64,000 nucleotides of DNA from Rhabdophis nuchalis. Its lineage: Eukaryota; Chordata; Lepidosauria; Squamata; Natricidae. The stretch covers positions 215,201,962 through 215,265,961 of the forward strand of contig CM077644.1 in the NCBI GenBank assembly GCA_039707465.1. Reading direction: 5' to 3'. Position 1 is the first letter of the stretch. The number at the start of each line of letters is the position of its first letter. Of this stretch, positions 12,050-25,385 are shown in pieces. A program made the translations under genes and the position numbers. The notes under the pieces are model-generated. The model saw only the letters and a program-made list of their open reading frames with translations. It was not told the origin of the DNA and ran no database searches.

Positions 12050-15000
12050 ATATTATTATTTTTATTTCTTTAATTTCTATACCGCCCTTCTCCCTTGCGG
12101 GACTCAGGGCGGTGTACAGCCAGAATAAAAAGGATAATACAGAATTTAAAAAACAGTATTAAAAAGAAATATTAAATAATTGGCCGATATTAAAATCCCA
12201 AACTAAAATCACTATTAAAAATCACCTTTAAAATTATGATAGCCCAGCAGCGCAAAATAGGTGCGTCTTCAGGGCCCGACGGAAGAGATGTAGGTCTGAG
12301 ATAGTCCTTAGTCCAGAGGGTAGGTCATTCCAGAGGATAGGAGCTGCCACAGAGAAGGCTCTTCCACTGGGGGTTGCCAGCTGGCATTGTTTAGTCGACG
12401 GCACCCTGAGGAGGCCTTCTCTGTGGGAGCGAACTGGACGGTGGGAGGTATTTGGTAGCAGGAGGCGGCCTTGCAGGTAACCAGGTCCCTTGCTATGGAG
12501 CGCTTTAAAGGTGGTTACTAGTACCTTGAAGCGCCCCCGGAAAGCCACAGGCAGCCAGTGCAGCTCGCGCAAGAGAGGTGTCACGTGGGAGCATCTAGAA
12601 GCTCCCAGAATCCCCCGTGCGCCGCATTCTGAACTAACTGGAGCCTCCGGGTGCACCTCAAGGGAAGCCCCATATAGAGAGCGTTGCAATAGTCCAGACG
12701 GGAGGGCTTGGGTGACCGTGCATAAGGCGTCACGATCCAGAAAGGAGTGCAACTGGCATATTAGGGGAACCTGATAAAAAGCCCCCCTGGCCACGGCCAT
12801 CATATGATCTTCTAGAGACAGCCGAGAGTCCAGGAGGATGCCCAAGTTGCGAGCCCTCTCTGCGGGAGCCAATGTCTCGCTCCCGATAGTCAGAGATGGT
12901 ATCAACTGACTATACCGTGACACCGGAAGCCACAGCCACTTGGTCTTGGATGGGTTGAGTCGAAGCCTGTTTTTCCCCATCCAGACTCGCACGGCCTCCA
13001 GACACCGGGACATCACTTCCACGGCATCGTTGGGGTGGTCTGGGGTAGAAATGAACAGCTGAGTGTCATCAGCATACTGATGGAACTCTACTCCAAAACC
13101 ACAGATGATCTCACCCAATGGCTTCATATAAATGTTGAACAGGAGGGGCGAGAGGACAGACCCCTGTGGGACCCCACAAGTGAGGCCCCTCGATGTCGAC
13201 CTCTGCCCCCCTGCCAACACAAACTGCGACCGGTCGGAGAGATAGGAGGAGAACCACCATAAAACGGTGCCCCCCACTCCCAAGCCCCTCAACCGGTGCA
13301 GCATGATACCATGGTTGATGATATCGAAAGCCGCTGAGAGATCTAACAGGACCAGGATAGATGAACAACCCCTATCCCGGGCCCTCCAGAAATCATCAAC
13401 CAACGCGACCAATGCCGTCTCCGTGCTGTACCCAGGCCAAAAGCTGGACTGGCGCGAGTCCAGATAGACAGCTTCATCCAGGTGCTAAGGGAACTGTCGA
13501 GCCACCTAACTCTCAACAACCTTTGCGATAAAATGAAGGTTGGAGACAGGACGGTAGTTGGCCAAAACATCCGGATCCAGAGAGGGCTTCTTGAGGAGGG
13601 GCCTCACCACCGCCTCTTTCAAGGCGGCCAGCAAGAACCCCTCACTCAAGGAAGCATTAGTAATTCTCTGAAGCCAGCCTCGTGTAACCTCCCGGGAGGC
13701 CAGTACCAACCAGGAGGGACACGCGTCCGATAAAAGTAGTGGTGTTCAGTCGCCCCAGCAACCTGTCCATGTCCTCAGGAGTCACAGGATTGAACTCCTC
13801 CTCAAGACCTGCCTCCGTCAGCCTGTCAGAACTAGTCCAGTCGGAGGCCAGCCCATCCTGAATCTGATCGATTTTATCTTGCAGATAACACCCAAAATCC
13901 TCTGCTCGACCCTGCAAGGGAGTATCCCGCACCCTCAAATGAAGAAGGGAGCGGGTGACCCTGAACAGGGCGGCTGGTTGGTTATCTGCAGATGCGACAA
14001 GAGCGGAAAAATAATTGAGTTTAGCTGCTCTTATCGCCACTAGGTAGGTCCTTAAATGGGACCTTACCAATGTCCAATCAGACTCGGAGCGGGTGGCCCT
14101 CCAACCGCTCTCTAGGCATCTCTTCCGACGCTTCATCACCCTCAATTCCTTAGAGAACCAAGGAGCTAAGGTGGTTCGACATCGGGTGAGGGGCCGCAAG
14201 GGCACGACTCGGTCCAGAGCCCCCGTGGCTGCAGTATTCCAAGCGGCCACTAGGTCCTCAGTCGAGTCATGGGTAAGGGTCTCAGGTATCAGCCCAAGCT
14301 CCATCTGGAACCTCTCAGTGTCCATCAGGCGCCTGGGGTGGAACCATCTCACCGGTTCAGGTTCTGCCTCCCCACGGTGGGGTGCAGTGGTTGGAAAGTC
14401 AAGCCGAAGGAGAGAGTGATCTGACCATGACAGGGGTTCAATAACTATTTCCCCTAAACCAAGATCACTCAACCACTGGCCAGAGACAAAAGCAAGATCC
14501 AGTGTGTGTCCTCCGGTGTGAGTGGGGTCATGAATTAACTGAGTCAGGTCCATGGCTGTCATGGAAGCCATGAACTCCCGAGCCATCTCAGATAATTCGC
14601 CTACCGATGGCAGGTTGAAATTCCCCATGCCTAACAGCCTGGGGGTATCAACCGCCACCTCGGCTATCACATTGAGAAGCCTGGGTAGGGCTGCTGATAC
14701 ATAGCGGGAAGCCAGGTACACAATCAGCAAGCCCAACTGCCTCCTATGACCCCACTTCACACAGAGAGACTCACACCCGGCTATCTGAGGCACAGTGGTC
14801 TCCCTTGGGTCCAGACTTTCCTTTAAAACAACCGCCACCCCCCCCACCCCGACCCTGGGCTCTTGGCTGGTGGAATGCACGATAACCCGGTGGGCACATT
14901 TCAACGAGGGGCACCCCCCCTCTTGGCCCAACCAGGTCTCCGTAATACCCGCCAGGTCCGCACCCCCCTCCAAAACTAGATCGTGGATGAGGGGAGCTTT

Positions 15001-15430
15001 ATTGACCACGGACCTGGCGTTACACAACAGCAGCCGGAGACCCAGGCCCTGAGATCCTAAGCCCCCTGGGCCGCAAGGGGAGCCACGAAGGCCGGAGGGT
15101 GCCACCGCTTGAAGACAGCGGGTATGCCCTCCCCTTACTTGATATGGTCCTCGGCTCCCGCCATACCTGCCCCTCCCACTCACAGTACCGATGGAGTAGC
15201 CCTCTTTTGGACAGACCTTCACCCCCCCTCAATTCTAGACCCTACACCCCCCATCACGGCCCCTAGCCAGCCTAAAAACATTCCCCGGTGGGTTTTCCCC
15301 CTCACCCACCACCCTAATTCTGGATTTACCCTCCCCCTCCCTGGGACCCCTTAAAACATGAATTAAAAATTTAACTAAAAACCTCCTCAGTTTCTGCTTC
15401 GGCCACCTCTTGGTTGACGAACCCATCATT
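12050..15430 (-). mobile_element. Long L2-clade LINE
   Basis: On the minus strand this reads from a G-rich 5' leader (about 15430 to 15225) through an endonuclease plus reverse-transcriptase ORF to a 3' end with CCGCCCTGAGTCCCGC and an AT-rich tail near 12050. L2 elements move by target-primed reverse transcription and usually lack long target duplications. This is the most complete L2 in the window; the copies at 28.5 and 51.4 kb hold only the RT half. The 5' boundary is not certain, because the sequence passes directly into a TENT4B-like segment at about 15514. Confidence 0.85.
12234..15222 (-). pseudogene. L2 ORF2: AP-endonuclease and reverse transcriptase, frameshifted
   Basis: The upstream frame (15222 to about 13720) holds an apurinic-type endonuclease: [19 protein letters not shown], the block MGNFNLPS and finally [12 protein letters not shown]. 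The family block normally has GDFN, so here the catalytic aspartate reads as asparagine. The RT follows in other frames: YRPVSNL at about 13540, then VLLDLSAAFD, CGVPQGSVLSPLLFN and YADDTQLF in the long frame 13412-12234. The C-terminal domain has VTPLLRELHWLPV and LWNDLPSGLRT. At least two or three frameshifts between 13720 and 13430 break the ORF, so the copy is dead, although the YADD box is intact. Confidence 0.88.
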
Positions 15431-15447
15431 GAAGTGGGCCCTCGTTA

Positions 15448-16165
<718 letters not shown>

Positions 16166-16229
16166 TGAAGCCGGGACGTTGTTTGTTTGGATTTTCAGCA
16201 GCTTTCAAGAAGTTTAAAAGGGTTGCTGG

Positions 16230-17033
16230 TGTCCTTGCTTGGAACAAATAATTTAAATTTCTCCCACTCCCAACTCACACAGAGGCACACATAGACTCTT
16301 CGTTGGTAGTTTCAGAATTGCAGACGGCTTGAGGCTGCTTGAGTTGGGAGCCTCTTTAGTTCCTTTGTTGATAAGTTGATAAGTTAGAGTTGGAGGTCTG
16401 GGGTTGCAGCAAAAGAATACTCCAATTATACACAGCCCATAAGAGAATATTTCAAAATAGTTCAGGGCAGATCCAAGTTACTGAGTTGCTGGCTGGAGAT
16501 GAAAATAATGAAATAATAAATAATACATGATAAACAGTGGTTTGTAGATTCAGAATGTAAATATTTTTTGGAATGCAGGTTGTCTGAGTACCTGATAGCA
16601 AATTTTAGACAGATTATATGATGAAGTTCATAGAAATTAAAATGAATGTTTCAGAGACCAAGAACTAGGTTTGATAGATTTTTGGAGTGAACACTTGCAA
16701 ATTATATGCAAATGCCAAAAAACTAGAGTAAGTAGATTAATTAATGTATCTAGGAATAAACTTAACACCCACATGCTATTCCCTTTTGAGAAAGGTTAAG
16801 ATTGTAAATGCTGGTAGAAAAATAGTAGGCAGTACATGGTTGCAGTAAATGAATATTTATCAAAAATAATAAAAATGGTTAAGAATGGTTATTAATGGGA
16901 GACAGAAAAATAAGTTGAATGCACTGGGAATGGGCTATTAAAGGAGTGTACATTGTAAACAAGAAGAGATAGAGTCAGGAATGTATGACTATCAAATGAA
17001 TATGTATTGAATGAATGAGTGAGCAGACTTTTA
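16230..17033. other. Intron sequence, unrecognised
   Basis: Unique-looking, moderately AT-rich intronic DNA up to the Helitron. It may include part of an old repeat (16240-16510, a stretch less AT-rich than its surroundings), but no terminal structure was found. Confidence 0.4.
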
Positions 17034-17477
17034 TCTATATAAATAAAAATGTAAAATAGTTTGTACGAATCCACTAATCTCAAAAACTACTGGGCCGATT
17101 TACACCAAACTTTCACACAATGTAGCCAAGGACTTCCGATAATAGAATAGCTACTCATTTTGTGCCTAGCACGCGTGTGTCGTGTGCAAATTACACACAA
17201 CAAAATGTACCCACTGAAATGTGTTTTAACTTCCCTGTAGCCACGCCCATCAAACTGCTTTTCAACTGTCAGTGTTGGAAGAGGCCTCCTATGGCGGCCT
17301 CTTGGGGCCAAAAAGGCACTGGGATACCAAACTCCCGGGTGGCCAATAGAGGGGGGGGGGAGAAATACTTCTCAATACTGTTCTCTGAGGTAAAAACACG
17401 GAGGCAGGCAGCTGCTTTAAACTGTTTAATACGAACTGAACCAAACTGTAACAAAGAATCACCCATCTGACAGCAAA

Positions 17478-18433
17478 TACAGTTTAATAAAAGAGGGACT
17501 AGGGAAGACATGATAGCAGCCTTCCAATATGTCAGGGGTTGCCCCAAAGAAGAGGGAGTCAAGCTATTCACCAAGGCACCTGAGGGCAGAACAAGAAGCA
17601 ATGGGTGGAAACTAATCAAGGAGAGAAGCAACCTAGAATTGAGGGGAAATTTCCTGGCAGTGAGAACTATTAACCAGTGGAACAGCTTGCCACCAGAAGT
17701 TATGGATGCCCCAACACTGGATATATTTTTAAGAAGAGACTGGAAAACCATTTGTCTGACACCGTATAGGGTCTCCTGCTTGAGCATCGGGGTTGGACTA
17801 GATGACCTCCAAGGTCCCTTCCAACTATCCAAAACACCTGATGGCAGAACAAGAAGCAATGGGTGGAAACTAATCCAGGAGAGAAGCAATTTAGAACTGA
17901 AGGGAAATTTCCTGGCAGTGAGAACTATTAACCAGTGGAACAGCTTGCCACCAGAAGTTATGGATGCCCCAACACTGGATGTGTTTTTAAGAAGAGACTG
18001 GAAAACCATTTGTCTGACATGGTATAGGGTCTCCTGCTTGAGCAGCGGGGTTGGACTAGATGACCTCCAAGGTCCCTTCCAACTCTGTTATTGTATTATT
18101 GTATTACAGTAGGTAGGTAGATAGGGGAATAGAGAGAGAGGGAAAAATACAGTTTAATAAAAGAGGGACGGGGAGACAGGATAGCAGCCTTCCAATATCT
18201 CAGGGGTTGCCACAATGAAGAGGGAGTCAAGCTATTCTCCAAAGCACCTGAGGGCAGAACAAGAAACAATGGGTGGAAACTAATCAAGGAGAGAAGCAAC
18301 TTAGAACTGAGGAGAAATTTCCTGACAGAAAAATTAATCAGTGGAACAGCTTGCCTCCAGAAGTTGTGAATGCCCCAACACTGGAAGTCTTCAAGAAGAT
18401 GTTGGATAGCCATTTGTCTGAAATGGTATAGGG
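17478..18433 (+). mobile_element. Tandem CR1 LINE 3'-end segments inside Helitron 1
   Basis: Units encode the CR1 C-terminal motifs RTRSNGWKLI, RSNLELRGNFLAVRTINQW and NAPTLEVF-like endings, then run into the CR1 3' end GACCTCCAAGGTCCCTTCCA. The first two are fused head to tail near 17826; the third starts at about 18149 with ACAGTTTAATAAAAGAGGG and continues after the hAT insertion to about 18828. They resemble the same region of the CR1 at 41 kb. Confidence 0.85.
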
Positions 18434-18774
18434 CAGCGATGGCTAACCTTTTTTGGCTCACGTGCCAAAAGCAGGGGGAGTGCAGGGGTGATGTGCACAG
18501 GTGTGCCACATCCATAATGCTATGTGCATGACCCCCTGCATTTGGCATGCTTTTTACGTCATCCCCAGGCTCCAGAGGCTTTATAGGAGCCTGGGGAGGG
18601 TGAAAACAGCCTTCCCCCACCTCCAGAGAGCATAAAACAGCCTCAAAAGAAGGCCTAAATCAGCTGGCCAGGGCACACATACACACTGAAGCTGACAGGG
18701 CAATGCCTCGCGTGGCCTAAGAAATGGTTCCGTGTGCCACCTGTGGCACCCGTGCCATAGGTTCGCCATCATGG
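18434..18774 (+). mobile_element. hAT-like MITE, family A, inside Helitron 1
   Basis: CAGCGATGGCTAACC at the left and GGTTCGCCATCATG at the right are flanked by the 8-bp duplication GTATAGGG (18426-18433 and 18775-18782). The insertion interrupts the CR1 3' end. The copy in Helitron 2 sits at the identical CR1 position with the same duplication. Confidence 0.88.
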
Positions 18775-18835
18775 GTATAGGGCTTCCTGCCTAGGCAGGG
18801 AGTTGGACTAGATGACCCCCAAGGGATAGATAGAG

Positions 18836-18879
18836 AGGGAGAAATAAGGTAGGTAGGTAGGTAGGTAGGTAGGTGGATG

Positions 18880-18911
<32 letters not shown>

Positions 18912-19580
18912 CATACATACATACAAAGAAAGAAAGAAGAAAGAAAGAAAAAGAAAGAAAGAGGAAGGAAGGAAGGAAGGAACACAGGTAGGTAGGTAGG
19001 TTAGGTAGGTAGGTAGAGGGAGAAAGCAAGAAATACAATAGGTAGGTAAGTAGAGGGATAGACAGAGGGAGAAATACGGTAGGTAGGTAGGTAGGTAGGT
19101 AGGTGTATAGATAGATAGCGAGAAATACGATAGGTAGGTAGAGGAATAGAGGGGGAAATACAGTAGGTAGGTAGGTAGATAGAGGTAGAAAGAAAGAAAT
19201 ACAGTAGGTAGGTAGGTAGAGGGATAGATAGAGAGGGAGAACTACAGTAGGTAGGTAGGTAGGTAGGTAGGGGGATAGATAGAGAGGGAGAAATACAGTA
19301 GGTAGGTAGGTAGGTAGAGGGAGAAAGCAAGAAATACAATAGGTAAGTAAGTAGAGGGATAGACAGAGAGGGAGAAATACCATAGGTAGGTAGGTAGGTA
19401 TATAGATAGATAGCGAGAAATACAGTAGGTAGGTAGGTAGGTAGGTAGAGGAATAGAGAAAGAGGGGGAAATATAGTAGGTAGGTAGGTAGGTAGATAGA
19501 GGGAGAAAGAAAGAAATACAGTAGGTAGGTAGGTAGAGGGATAGATAGAGAGGGAGAAATACAGTAGGTAGGTAGGTTGG
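18836..19580 (+). repeat. (GGTA)n higher-order array inside Helitron 1
   Basis: Runs of GGTA alternate with a spacer of the type AGAGGGATAGATAGAGAG then GGAGAAATACAGTA, giving a higher-order period of about 55 to 65 bp. A GATA/GAAA/GGAA-rich patch lies at 18876-18982. Long tyrosine-leucine-proline-threonine frames on the minus strand are artefacts of this array. Confidence 0.92.
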
Positions 19581-19689
19581 GCCTTATATGATGGTTGTGT
19601 GTATGTGTACAGGTGTAGATCTACACACAGATTGGTTGGCCATTTAACAAGACTGGGCCACAGCAACGTGTGGCCGGGTATAGCTAGTA

Positions 19690-21020
19690 AGTAAATAAAT
19701 GAACCAACACAATACTTTCAACTTATTTGTTTAACTGGGTTCTCTTTATCTAGTTTTAGAATGTATTGAGTACAGATCATGTTTTAGGTCATATTTATAT
19801 AGAAATATTGAAAATTTAAAACATAGATTTATGTGATGTCTGTATGTATGTACATACATTTCAATTTCTATGCTATTATTCCTTTCATTTAATTTGTGTA
19901 GGGACTCCCTTAGGACTCCCCAGCAATTCAAAATGCTGTAGAAATAAAACATCCACTGTAGCTAAATAGTTTGCCTGTAGTAAGAATTTAGATACAATTT
20001 TCATACATTTCTGGTGTGGTATACTCATGATTACATTACTTTCACTGTTTTCACTAGGTCTTTCCTATATGGATCAACTCTGGATTCCTGCTGATGTGGC
20101 CAGATGTTCCTTGAAAACATCTGAAATGCCTATATCACATTGGCAACATCTGTATAATTTTGCAGATGTTTTTATTGGACAGAAATCTTTTTATGGAGAA
20201 AGTAGTATAAGCTCCTCTATGAACTCCACAATGCAATTTCCTAATACTAGCAAATCTGTTGGCACAACTCTTTGGCTACAAACATAAAAACTGGGAAGGA
20301 AAATAACTGTTTTTTCAGTATTAGTGGTAATAAATCACAGCCAAAGGGATAATCCAAGGATAAGCTGTATTTTTTGTAAGTGATAATTTGCTGTCACAAT
20401 TCTGTGTTATTTCAGGAGTGAGTCTTATATGGAAATAGACTTAAACTGTTGTACTATAATTCAAACCTAAAAATAACTGTACAGCACTTGGTTAGAAAAT
20501 GGTAAAAGAGCACCATGTTTGGAGAACGACACACTGTAGTAAATCTAAGTATCATCCATAATGTGAGATAATCATGGCTGGTTTCAGGTCTCTTAAACAT
20601 TCATACATTTTTTACAAATAGAATTATTCATTATGATTTCAAAATATTAGAATTAAATTTCTCTCTATTGACCCTTATTATTTTGCAACACTGATGAGCC
20701 TAGCTGCAGCTTTATTAAGTTTCTCTTGAATTATTTCTCAAAAAAACAATTCCAGTAGCCTAAAATCCTTCCTAAGGGCCATGAAATAAGGATGGAATAT
20801 ACAATACACTGGCAAGATTAATAAAGAATATTTTTTTCTATTTTAATAACAAAAATACCAGTCAAGTGCCACACTATGAATTTATGGATTTTGAATCATT
20901 TTACGTGAGGAGAAAAAAGGAGGAGGACTGGGAATTCTAGAATTATAGTTCAATGCTATAATTCAAGTCAAGAAGTTAAATAAAAGAGGAATAGATGAAC
21001 TAATGTTTTTTACATAGTGA
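19690..21020. other. Intron sequence, no recognised gene
   Basis: AT-rich intronic DNA. An 86-codon open frame (20027-20287) has no recognisable domain and no matching splice context, so I do not call it a gene. Confidence 0.45.
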
Positions 21021-21029
21021 AATGTTTTG

Positions 21030-21262
21030 GTCTAGTGATTAAAACTCCAGGCTAGAAACTAGGAAATTCTGGGGTTCTACTTCTGCCTTTGTCATGAAAA
21101 CCGACTGGTTGACTTTGGGCTAGTCATTCTTTCTCTGCCCAACTGCCTCACAGGGTTGTTGTTGGGAAAATAAAGAGGAAAAGGGTGTATTGGATATATT
21201 TGCCACCTTGAGTTGTTTGTAAAAATAATAAGGGTGGGGGGATAAATAAATAAACAAAATAA
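21030..21262 (+). mobile_element. tRNA-derived SINE with L2-like tail
   Basis: A tRNA-like head (GGTCTAGTGATTAAAACTCC) is followed by a body with GACTTTGGGCTAGTCA and CTCACAGGGTTGTTG. The end, CACCTTGAGTTG, leads into an ATAAATAAATAAA tail. The terminal part resembles L2 3' ends. A second, reversed copy is at 27560-27795. Confidence 0.75.
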
Positions 21263-21424
21263 ATAATAACTTTTTTTTTTAAAGTGAATGTTAAATTATG
21301 TATCCTTTTTGTGGCCAATCATACTGTGCAGCCATTTTGAGGGGCAGGACTGGTTTTAGGACATATCTGTCATTCTCTAAATATTCTTGGATCCCATTAA
21401 CATTACTGGAATATGCAGCCCATT

Positions 21425-21545
21425 AATGATATTTCTCAACAGTTTTTAAGATGTGTGGACTTTCAATTCCCAGAATTCCCCCAGTAAGCTTGCTGACTGG
21501 AAGAATACCGGCAGTTGAGGCCCACACATCATAACTTTTTTTAAG
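21425..21545. mobile_element. Diverged palindromic MITE, family D
   Basis: GATGTGTGGACTTTCAATTC on the left is mirrored by GTTGAGGCCCACACATC on the right, with CCCAGAATTCCC inside, as in the element at 5424. Boundaries are approximate and no clean target duplication was found. Confidence 0.6.
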
Positions 21546-21549
21546 TTTA

Positions 21550-23700
21550 GTAACACAGACTTCAGCTATCACACAATCTTCTCAGTCATATTTTAGTGTA
21601 CGATATTTGTGTTTTCTACATCCTCTTACTTTTAAGAAAATGAGGCTAATTTCTGTTCAGACCTCATTATCTTCCCTGATTTTGGCGCAATATAAATGAT
21701 CTCACTTGCTTCCTGACATTTCTGTGAGGTAAAACAGATTTATTACAATGATTTCACACTTAACCTATAAACTGTAGTTCATGATGAATTTTTATCCAGA
21801 GCAGGTCTCAGTGTGCTTAGTGGTGTGGCTCTTGTACAGGGCAGCTGTTCTGTTCTAGCTTTAGCTGTCAGTACTCAATTAATTATCCTAATAGAGTAAA
21901 TAAAGGTCTGTCTAGATAGGATTTATTTTTCTATCTATGCGAATAGATTGGATGCATTTATTTTAAAACCCCATATCTTAATGCATAAACATATTCAATT
22001 AAAGAGTGCTAATTTAGCTGTAACTTTTTCCTCCAACCAATGTTAATCATTCTCTGTCTGAATTGGAAAAGGCTTAAGGATTGGAGGGGGGGAGAGGAAT
22101 TTCTCTTTAAATAAACAGGACTTCTCAGGGGCATAAGAAAACCTTTATTTTAGAGGACCCCTTCTCCCTCTCTCGTGAATTGGTGAAAGTTGTGGTGCTG
22201 ACAGAAAGAGGCAACTCTTTCTATCAGGGGCTGCCCTATGAATTATTATACAGATAGTCCTCATTTAGCATCCACAAGTGGGAAGCAGTCACTAAAGGTT
22301 TTTATTTGTTTCATTTATCAATTTGTATGCCATAACTTGAGGCAGATTGCAGAATAGGATTGGGACATCAAGTAAAAAAGAAATTAACAAAAGAGCTAAA
22401 ATGAACAACAAAATACAAGATTATTATATTTTTAAAGATAAAATTGGTTAAAAATTCAGATGACTAAATTATTCAGCATAAAATATAAATTATTGTCAAA
22501 AGAAACAACTAGGATTGTTTGCCTAAACTGGTCATATACCCATAGGTTTCTGTTCCTTCAGTATTTCCTTTGACAAATTCATAAGTACTTATCTTATTTT
22601 GTAATGTTTTTATGCTTTTAAAGAAAGAAAATACAATTTTAATCTAGTGATGAAGGTTCTAATATAGTATTCATTTGTCTTTCTTTCAGGGAGGTTTATT
22701 TTTTTGGTGTAGTAATTCTTAATGTTTTCTGCACTTTTTAGTCCTATGGCTTAATTGAAATAGAAGACCATTAAAATATAATTTTGAACAAACTAAAACA
22801 TTTTTTACTTTTCATTTCTAGATCAAAAGCCTGGACTAAAGTCATGGCCCTCATGATTTTCCTGTTACTTTTATGTTTTGTGTTTATCAGTGAAAATTTT
22901 TCCTGTGTTGTAACAGTCAAACAGTAACAGTTGAAACTAAACATAAATTAATTATCAGTTTATTGTAGAAATTGAGGATTACATCTATGTTTTGATGATG
23001 TGCTGGTTTGTGCAGCAGTGGTGGTTAGAATTTAAACAGTTTCTATAAGCAATGTAAATAACATGAGTAATTTTGGTGGCTGTTGATTACACGGTATTAG
23101 ATCAAAACTACATTTTTCTTTTAATACATTGCTTTGAATACTTTCGTAATTCAAATATTTACAGTATCCTATGAATATATTATAATTGTAGCTATTTTAT
23201 CATTATATATAATGATTTTAATATAGTGATGGTCTCTGATTGGCATTATCTGAGTTTGGAAAGTAAACATGGTCAGGCCTGGTTTGTATTTGGATGAAGC
23301 AATACTAAAATATAGGCTAGTATGAGAAGCTGGAAAACATATTGGAAGAAGATAATGGCAAAACACCTCTACTGCATGTATCCATTAAGTCATATAGACT
23401 TGAATTCAAGTTGGAGACTGAATCTTTTATGGTATATTATAGTAAATGATTTATAGTATATGCCACTATAATATCTGTATGTTGATATTTTCTTTGGATC
23501 TAATTATTAAGGATGACAGTGATTTCAAGAAAGGTTTTTTCACAGTTCATATTTAAATTTTTGCCATACCTGAACCATATTCAAAACTATGTATTATATA
23601 AAATTGGATGTCTAAACTGGTGGAAATGCAAAATTCTTTCTATAGGAGAAAGAATTATATACATATTTATATATTTTAGATAATGTTTAGATGCATCTTT
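21550..23700. other. Intron sequence, mostly unrecognised
   Basis: AT-rich intronic DNA upstream of ADAMTS6 coding exon 3. A weak L2-like 3' tail (minus) may lie at about 22300-22350, where CATTTATCAATTTGTATGCC occurs. Nothing else is supported. Confidence 0.4.
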
Positions 23701-23715
23701 TCTTTTTTCCTTAAG

Positions 23716-23884
23716 CATGGTATAATTGCTACAGAAGATGAAGAATATTTTATTGAACCCCTAAGGAACACAAGTGAACAGTCTGATAATTTTCATTTTG
23801 AAGTTGGCCATCCACATGTAATTTATAAAAAATCTTCGCTGTATCATCAGTTCTTCTATGATCATACCCATTGTGATATTTCAG
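23716..23884 (+). CDS. ADAMTS6: ADAMTS6 coding exon 3: prodomain C-terminal part
   Basis: The exon has 169 bases between the acceptor CTTAAG at 23715 and the donor TCAG|GTAAAT at 23884. It encodes [15 protein letters not shown], then HPHVIYKKS and a DHTHCD segment. That cysteine lies where the family keeps a prodomain cysteine thought to take part in latency. It enters phase 0 and leaves phase 1. It follows a 12.2-kb intron that contains the L2, the TENT4B-like fragment and the first Helitron. Confidence 0.93.
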
Positions 23885-24469
23885 GTAAATAGTCAGAATT
23901 CCAGTAATAATTTCATTACAAATTGTGAGAAAATACTTAGCTATTTTAATTTTTCATTCATAGAAAAATACAATTGTGTATTTTGTTATTGTTTGTTTTA
24001 TGATACTACTTTTTTTTCAAGAGTATCGAAGACTCTCAGAGCAAAAATCCAAAATACTGCTTTCTCTTCAGCTTCTATCACCTAAATTGTTATCAAATAG
24101 AAAGCTATGCAGTTATCAATAGGAAATTCCTTATCAATTCAAACTGTAAATCTATTTGCAAGTTTCTCAATCAAAGCCTTTCTTATCAGAACCAGATTAG
24201 GATCCCCACAGAAATAGGTTTTTCAGTTTAAGATGAACATTATAATCTTTTGTGGCTTTATTTATTTTATTATTTAAATTGATTTTGATTCTTGTATTAT
24301 GATATTTAAATGTACATATTGCAAGTCTTAGCTTTGAGAGGATTTAATTTTACTAATCTTCTTTCTATACATTTATTAATTCCTTTATGTGCTTCTTAGA
24401 AAAAACTCTTGATAAAATATGTTTATGTTCTTACATGCTGTTAAATATTGATGGAATCCTGGATCATGA

Positions 24470-25175
24470 GGCCAGCATACAGTCACTTATTCCCTAGTCC
24501 TCTTGGTTGGATTAGTGAAATATGCTCTACATGGCCTACCCCTGAAGAGTATTCTAAAGCTACAACTGTTACAGAACATAGGGGCTTTGTTAGTTCTGGA
24601 AGTCCCTGGGGTGGCACATGTGTAACACCACTGCTGTGTGAGCTGCACTGGTTATCAGTTTGCTTCCAGCTCCAATTCAAGATGTTGGTCATTACCTTTA
24701 AAACCATTTATGGCATGGGTCCAGGGTATCTCTGGAACCAACACATCTCAATGGGATTCGCTCATCCTACTCACTTCAGTGAAAAAGACTTACTTCAGAT
24801 TCCATTTTCCAAAAAATTTCAGTTGGAGAGGTTGAGAAGAATCTTTTTTGCTGTGGCCCTTACCCTTTGGAATATTTGCTCACTAGAGGTGAGGTTCATT
24901 CTCACATTTTGGCCTCTGGAAGAGCCTTAAAATCTGCTTCTGTTAGTGGACCCGGGGCCCTGATAGGGGTGTACTATGTATGCTAGCTGATGGGGTAGAG
25001 AGAAGATCCCTACTTCTGTGCCGCCCATCCTCTTGTTTTTTAGTTTTTTTATTTAATCCTCTTAATTTTAGGTGTTTTTTTCACCTTTTTATTATATTGT
25101 AAGCCACCCAGAGTTGCTATAACAATGAGATGGGCAGCATATACATTTAACTAATTAATTAATTAATAAAAATAG
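24470..25175 (+). mobile_element. Degraded L2 LINE C-terminus and 3' end
   Basis: A decayed frame includes VTPLLCELHWL, FKMLVITFKTIYGMGPGYL and LTLWN, which parallel VTPLLRELHWLPV, FKVLVVIFKALHG.GPSYL and ALWN in the younger L2 copies at 28.5 and 51.4 kb. The 3' end has GTAAGCCACCCAGAGTTGC and an (ATTA)n tail ending near 25170. Confidence 0.82.
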
Positions 25176-25251
25176 AATCAATATGTTTAATTTTAAAGAA
25201 ATGCAGCAGATATTTTGGAAAAGGTCCACAACTATTTTATAGCTTCTAAAG

Positions 25252-25385
25252 CAGGGGTGTCAAACTGGCAGCCCTTGGGCCAGATGCATCACGTACAGGC
25301 CACATCCAGCCCAGTTCTGCGGAGGTAAAAACCATTGCAATACATCACATGATGGCAATGTTATGTGGCAAGTTTGACACCCATG
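25252..25385 (+). mobile_element. hAT-like MITE, family B
   Basis: CAGGGGTGTCAAACT at the left and AGTTTGACACCCATG at the right form terminal inverted repeats. The exact 8-bp duplication TTCTAAAG flanks it (25244-25251 and 25386-25393). 134 bp, non-coding. Confidence 0.92.

Larger units (their letters stand above)
17034..19687 (+). mobile_element. Non-autonomous Helitron, copy 1
   Basis: The element begins TCTATATAAATAAAAATG and ends CCGGGTATAGCTAG, and is inserted between A (17033) and T (19688). A hairpin GGCCACA-GCAACG-TGTGGCC (19656-19675) lies 12 bases before the CTAG end. TC start, CTAG end, 3' hairpin and A|T insertion without duplication are the hallmarks of Helitrons, which move by rolling-circle replication. 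No Rep or helicase is encoded. The interior consists of three copies of a CR1 3' end (17478-18105, 18149-18433 and on), a hAT-like element, and a long (GGTA)n array. A second copy lies at 33544-35656 in reverse. Confidence 0.88.

Noticed and set aside
18836..19580. CRISPR-like regular repeat
   Set aside because: The regular spacing comes from a tetranucleotide array with a higher-order spacer inside a Helitron in a vertebrate genome. There are no unique spacers or cas genes.
18791..19666. Long minus-strand frames rich in YLPT and LPTY
   Set aside because: They are translations of the (GGTA)n array inside Helitron 1. No domain or splice context, and the same happens in the (TACC)n array at 33.6-34.2 kb.
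20027..20287. 86-codon frame in ADAMTS6 intron 2
   Set aside because: No recognisable domain, no family match from memory and no consistent phase with ADAMTS6 exons. Too short to call.
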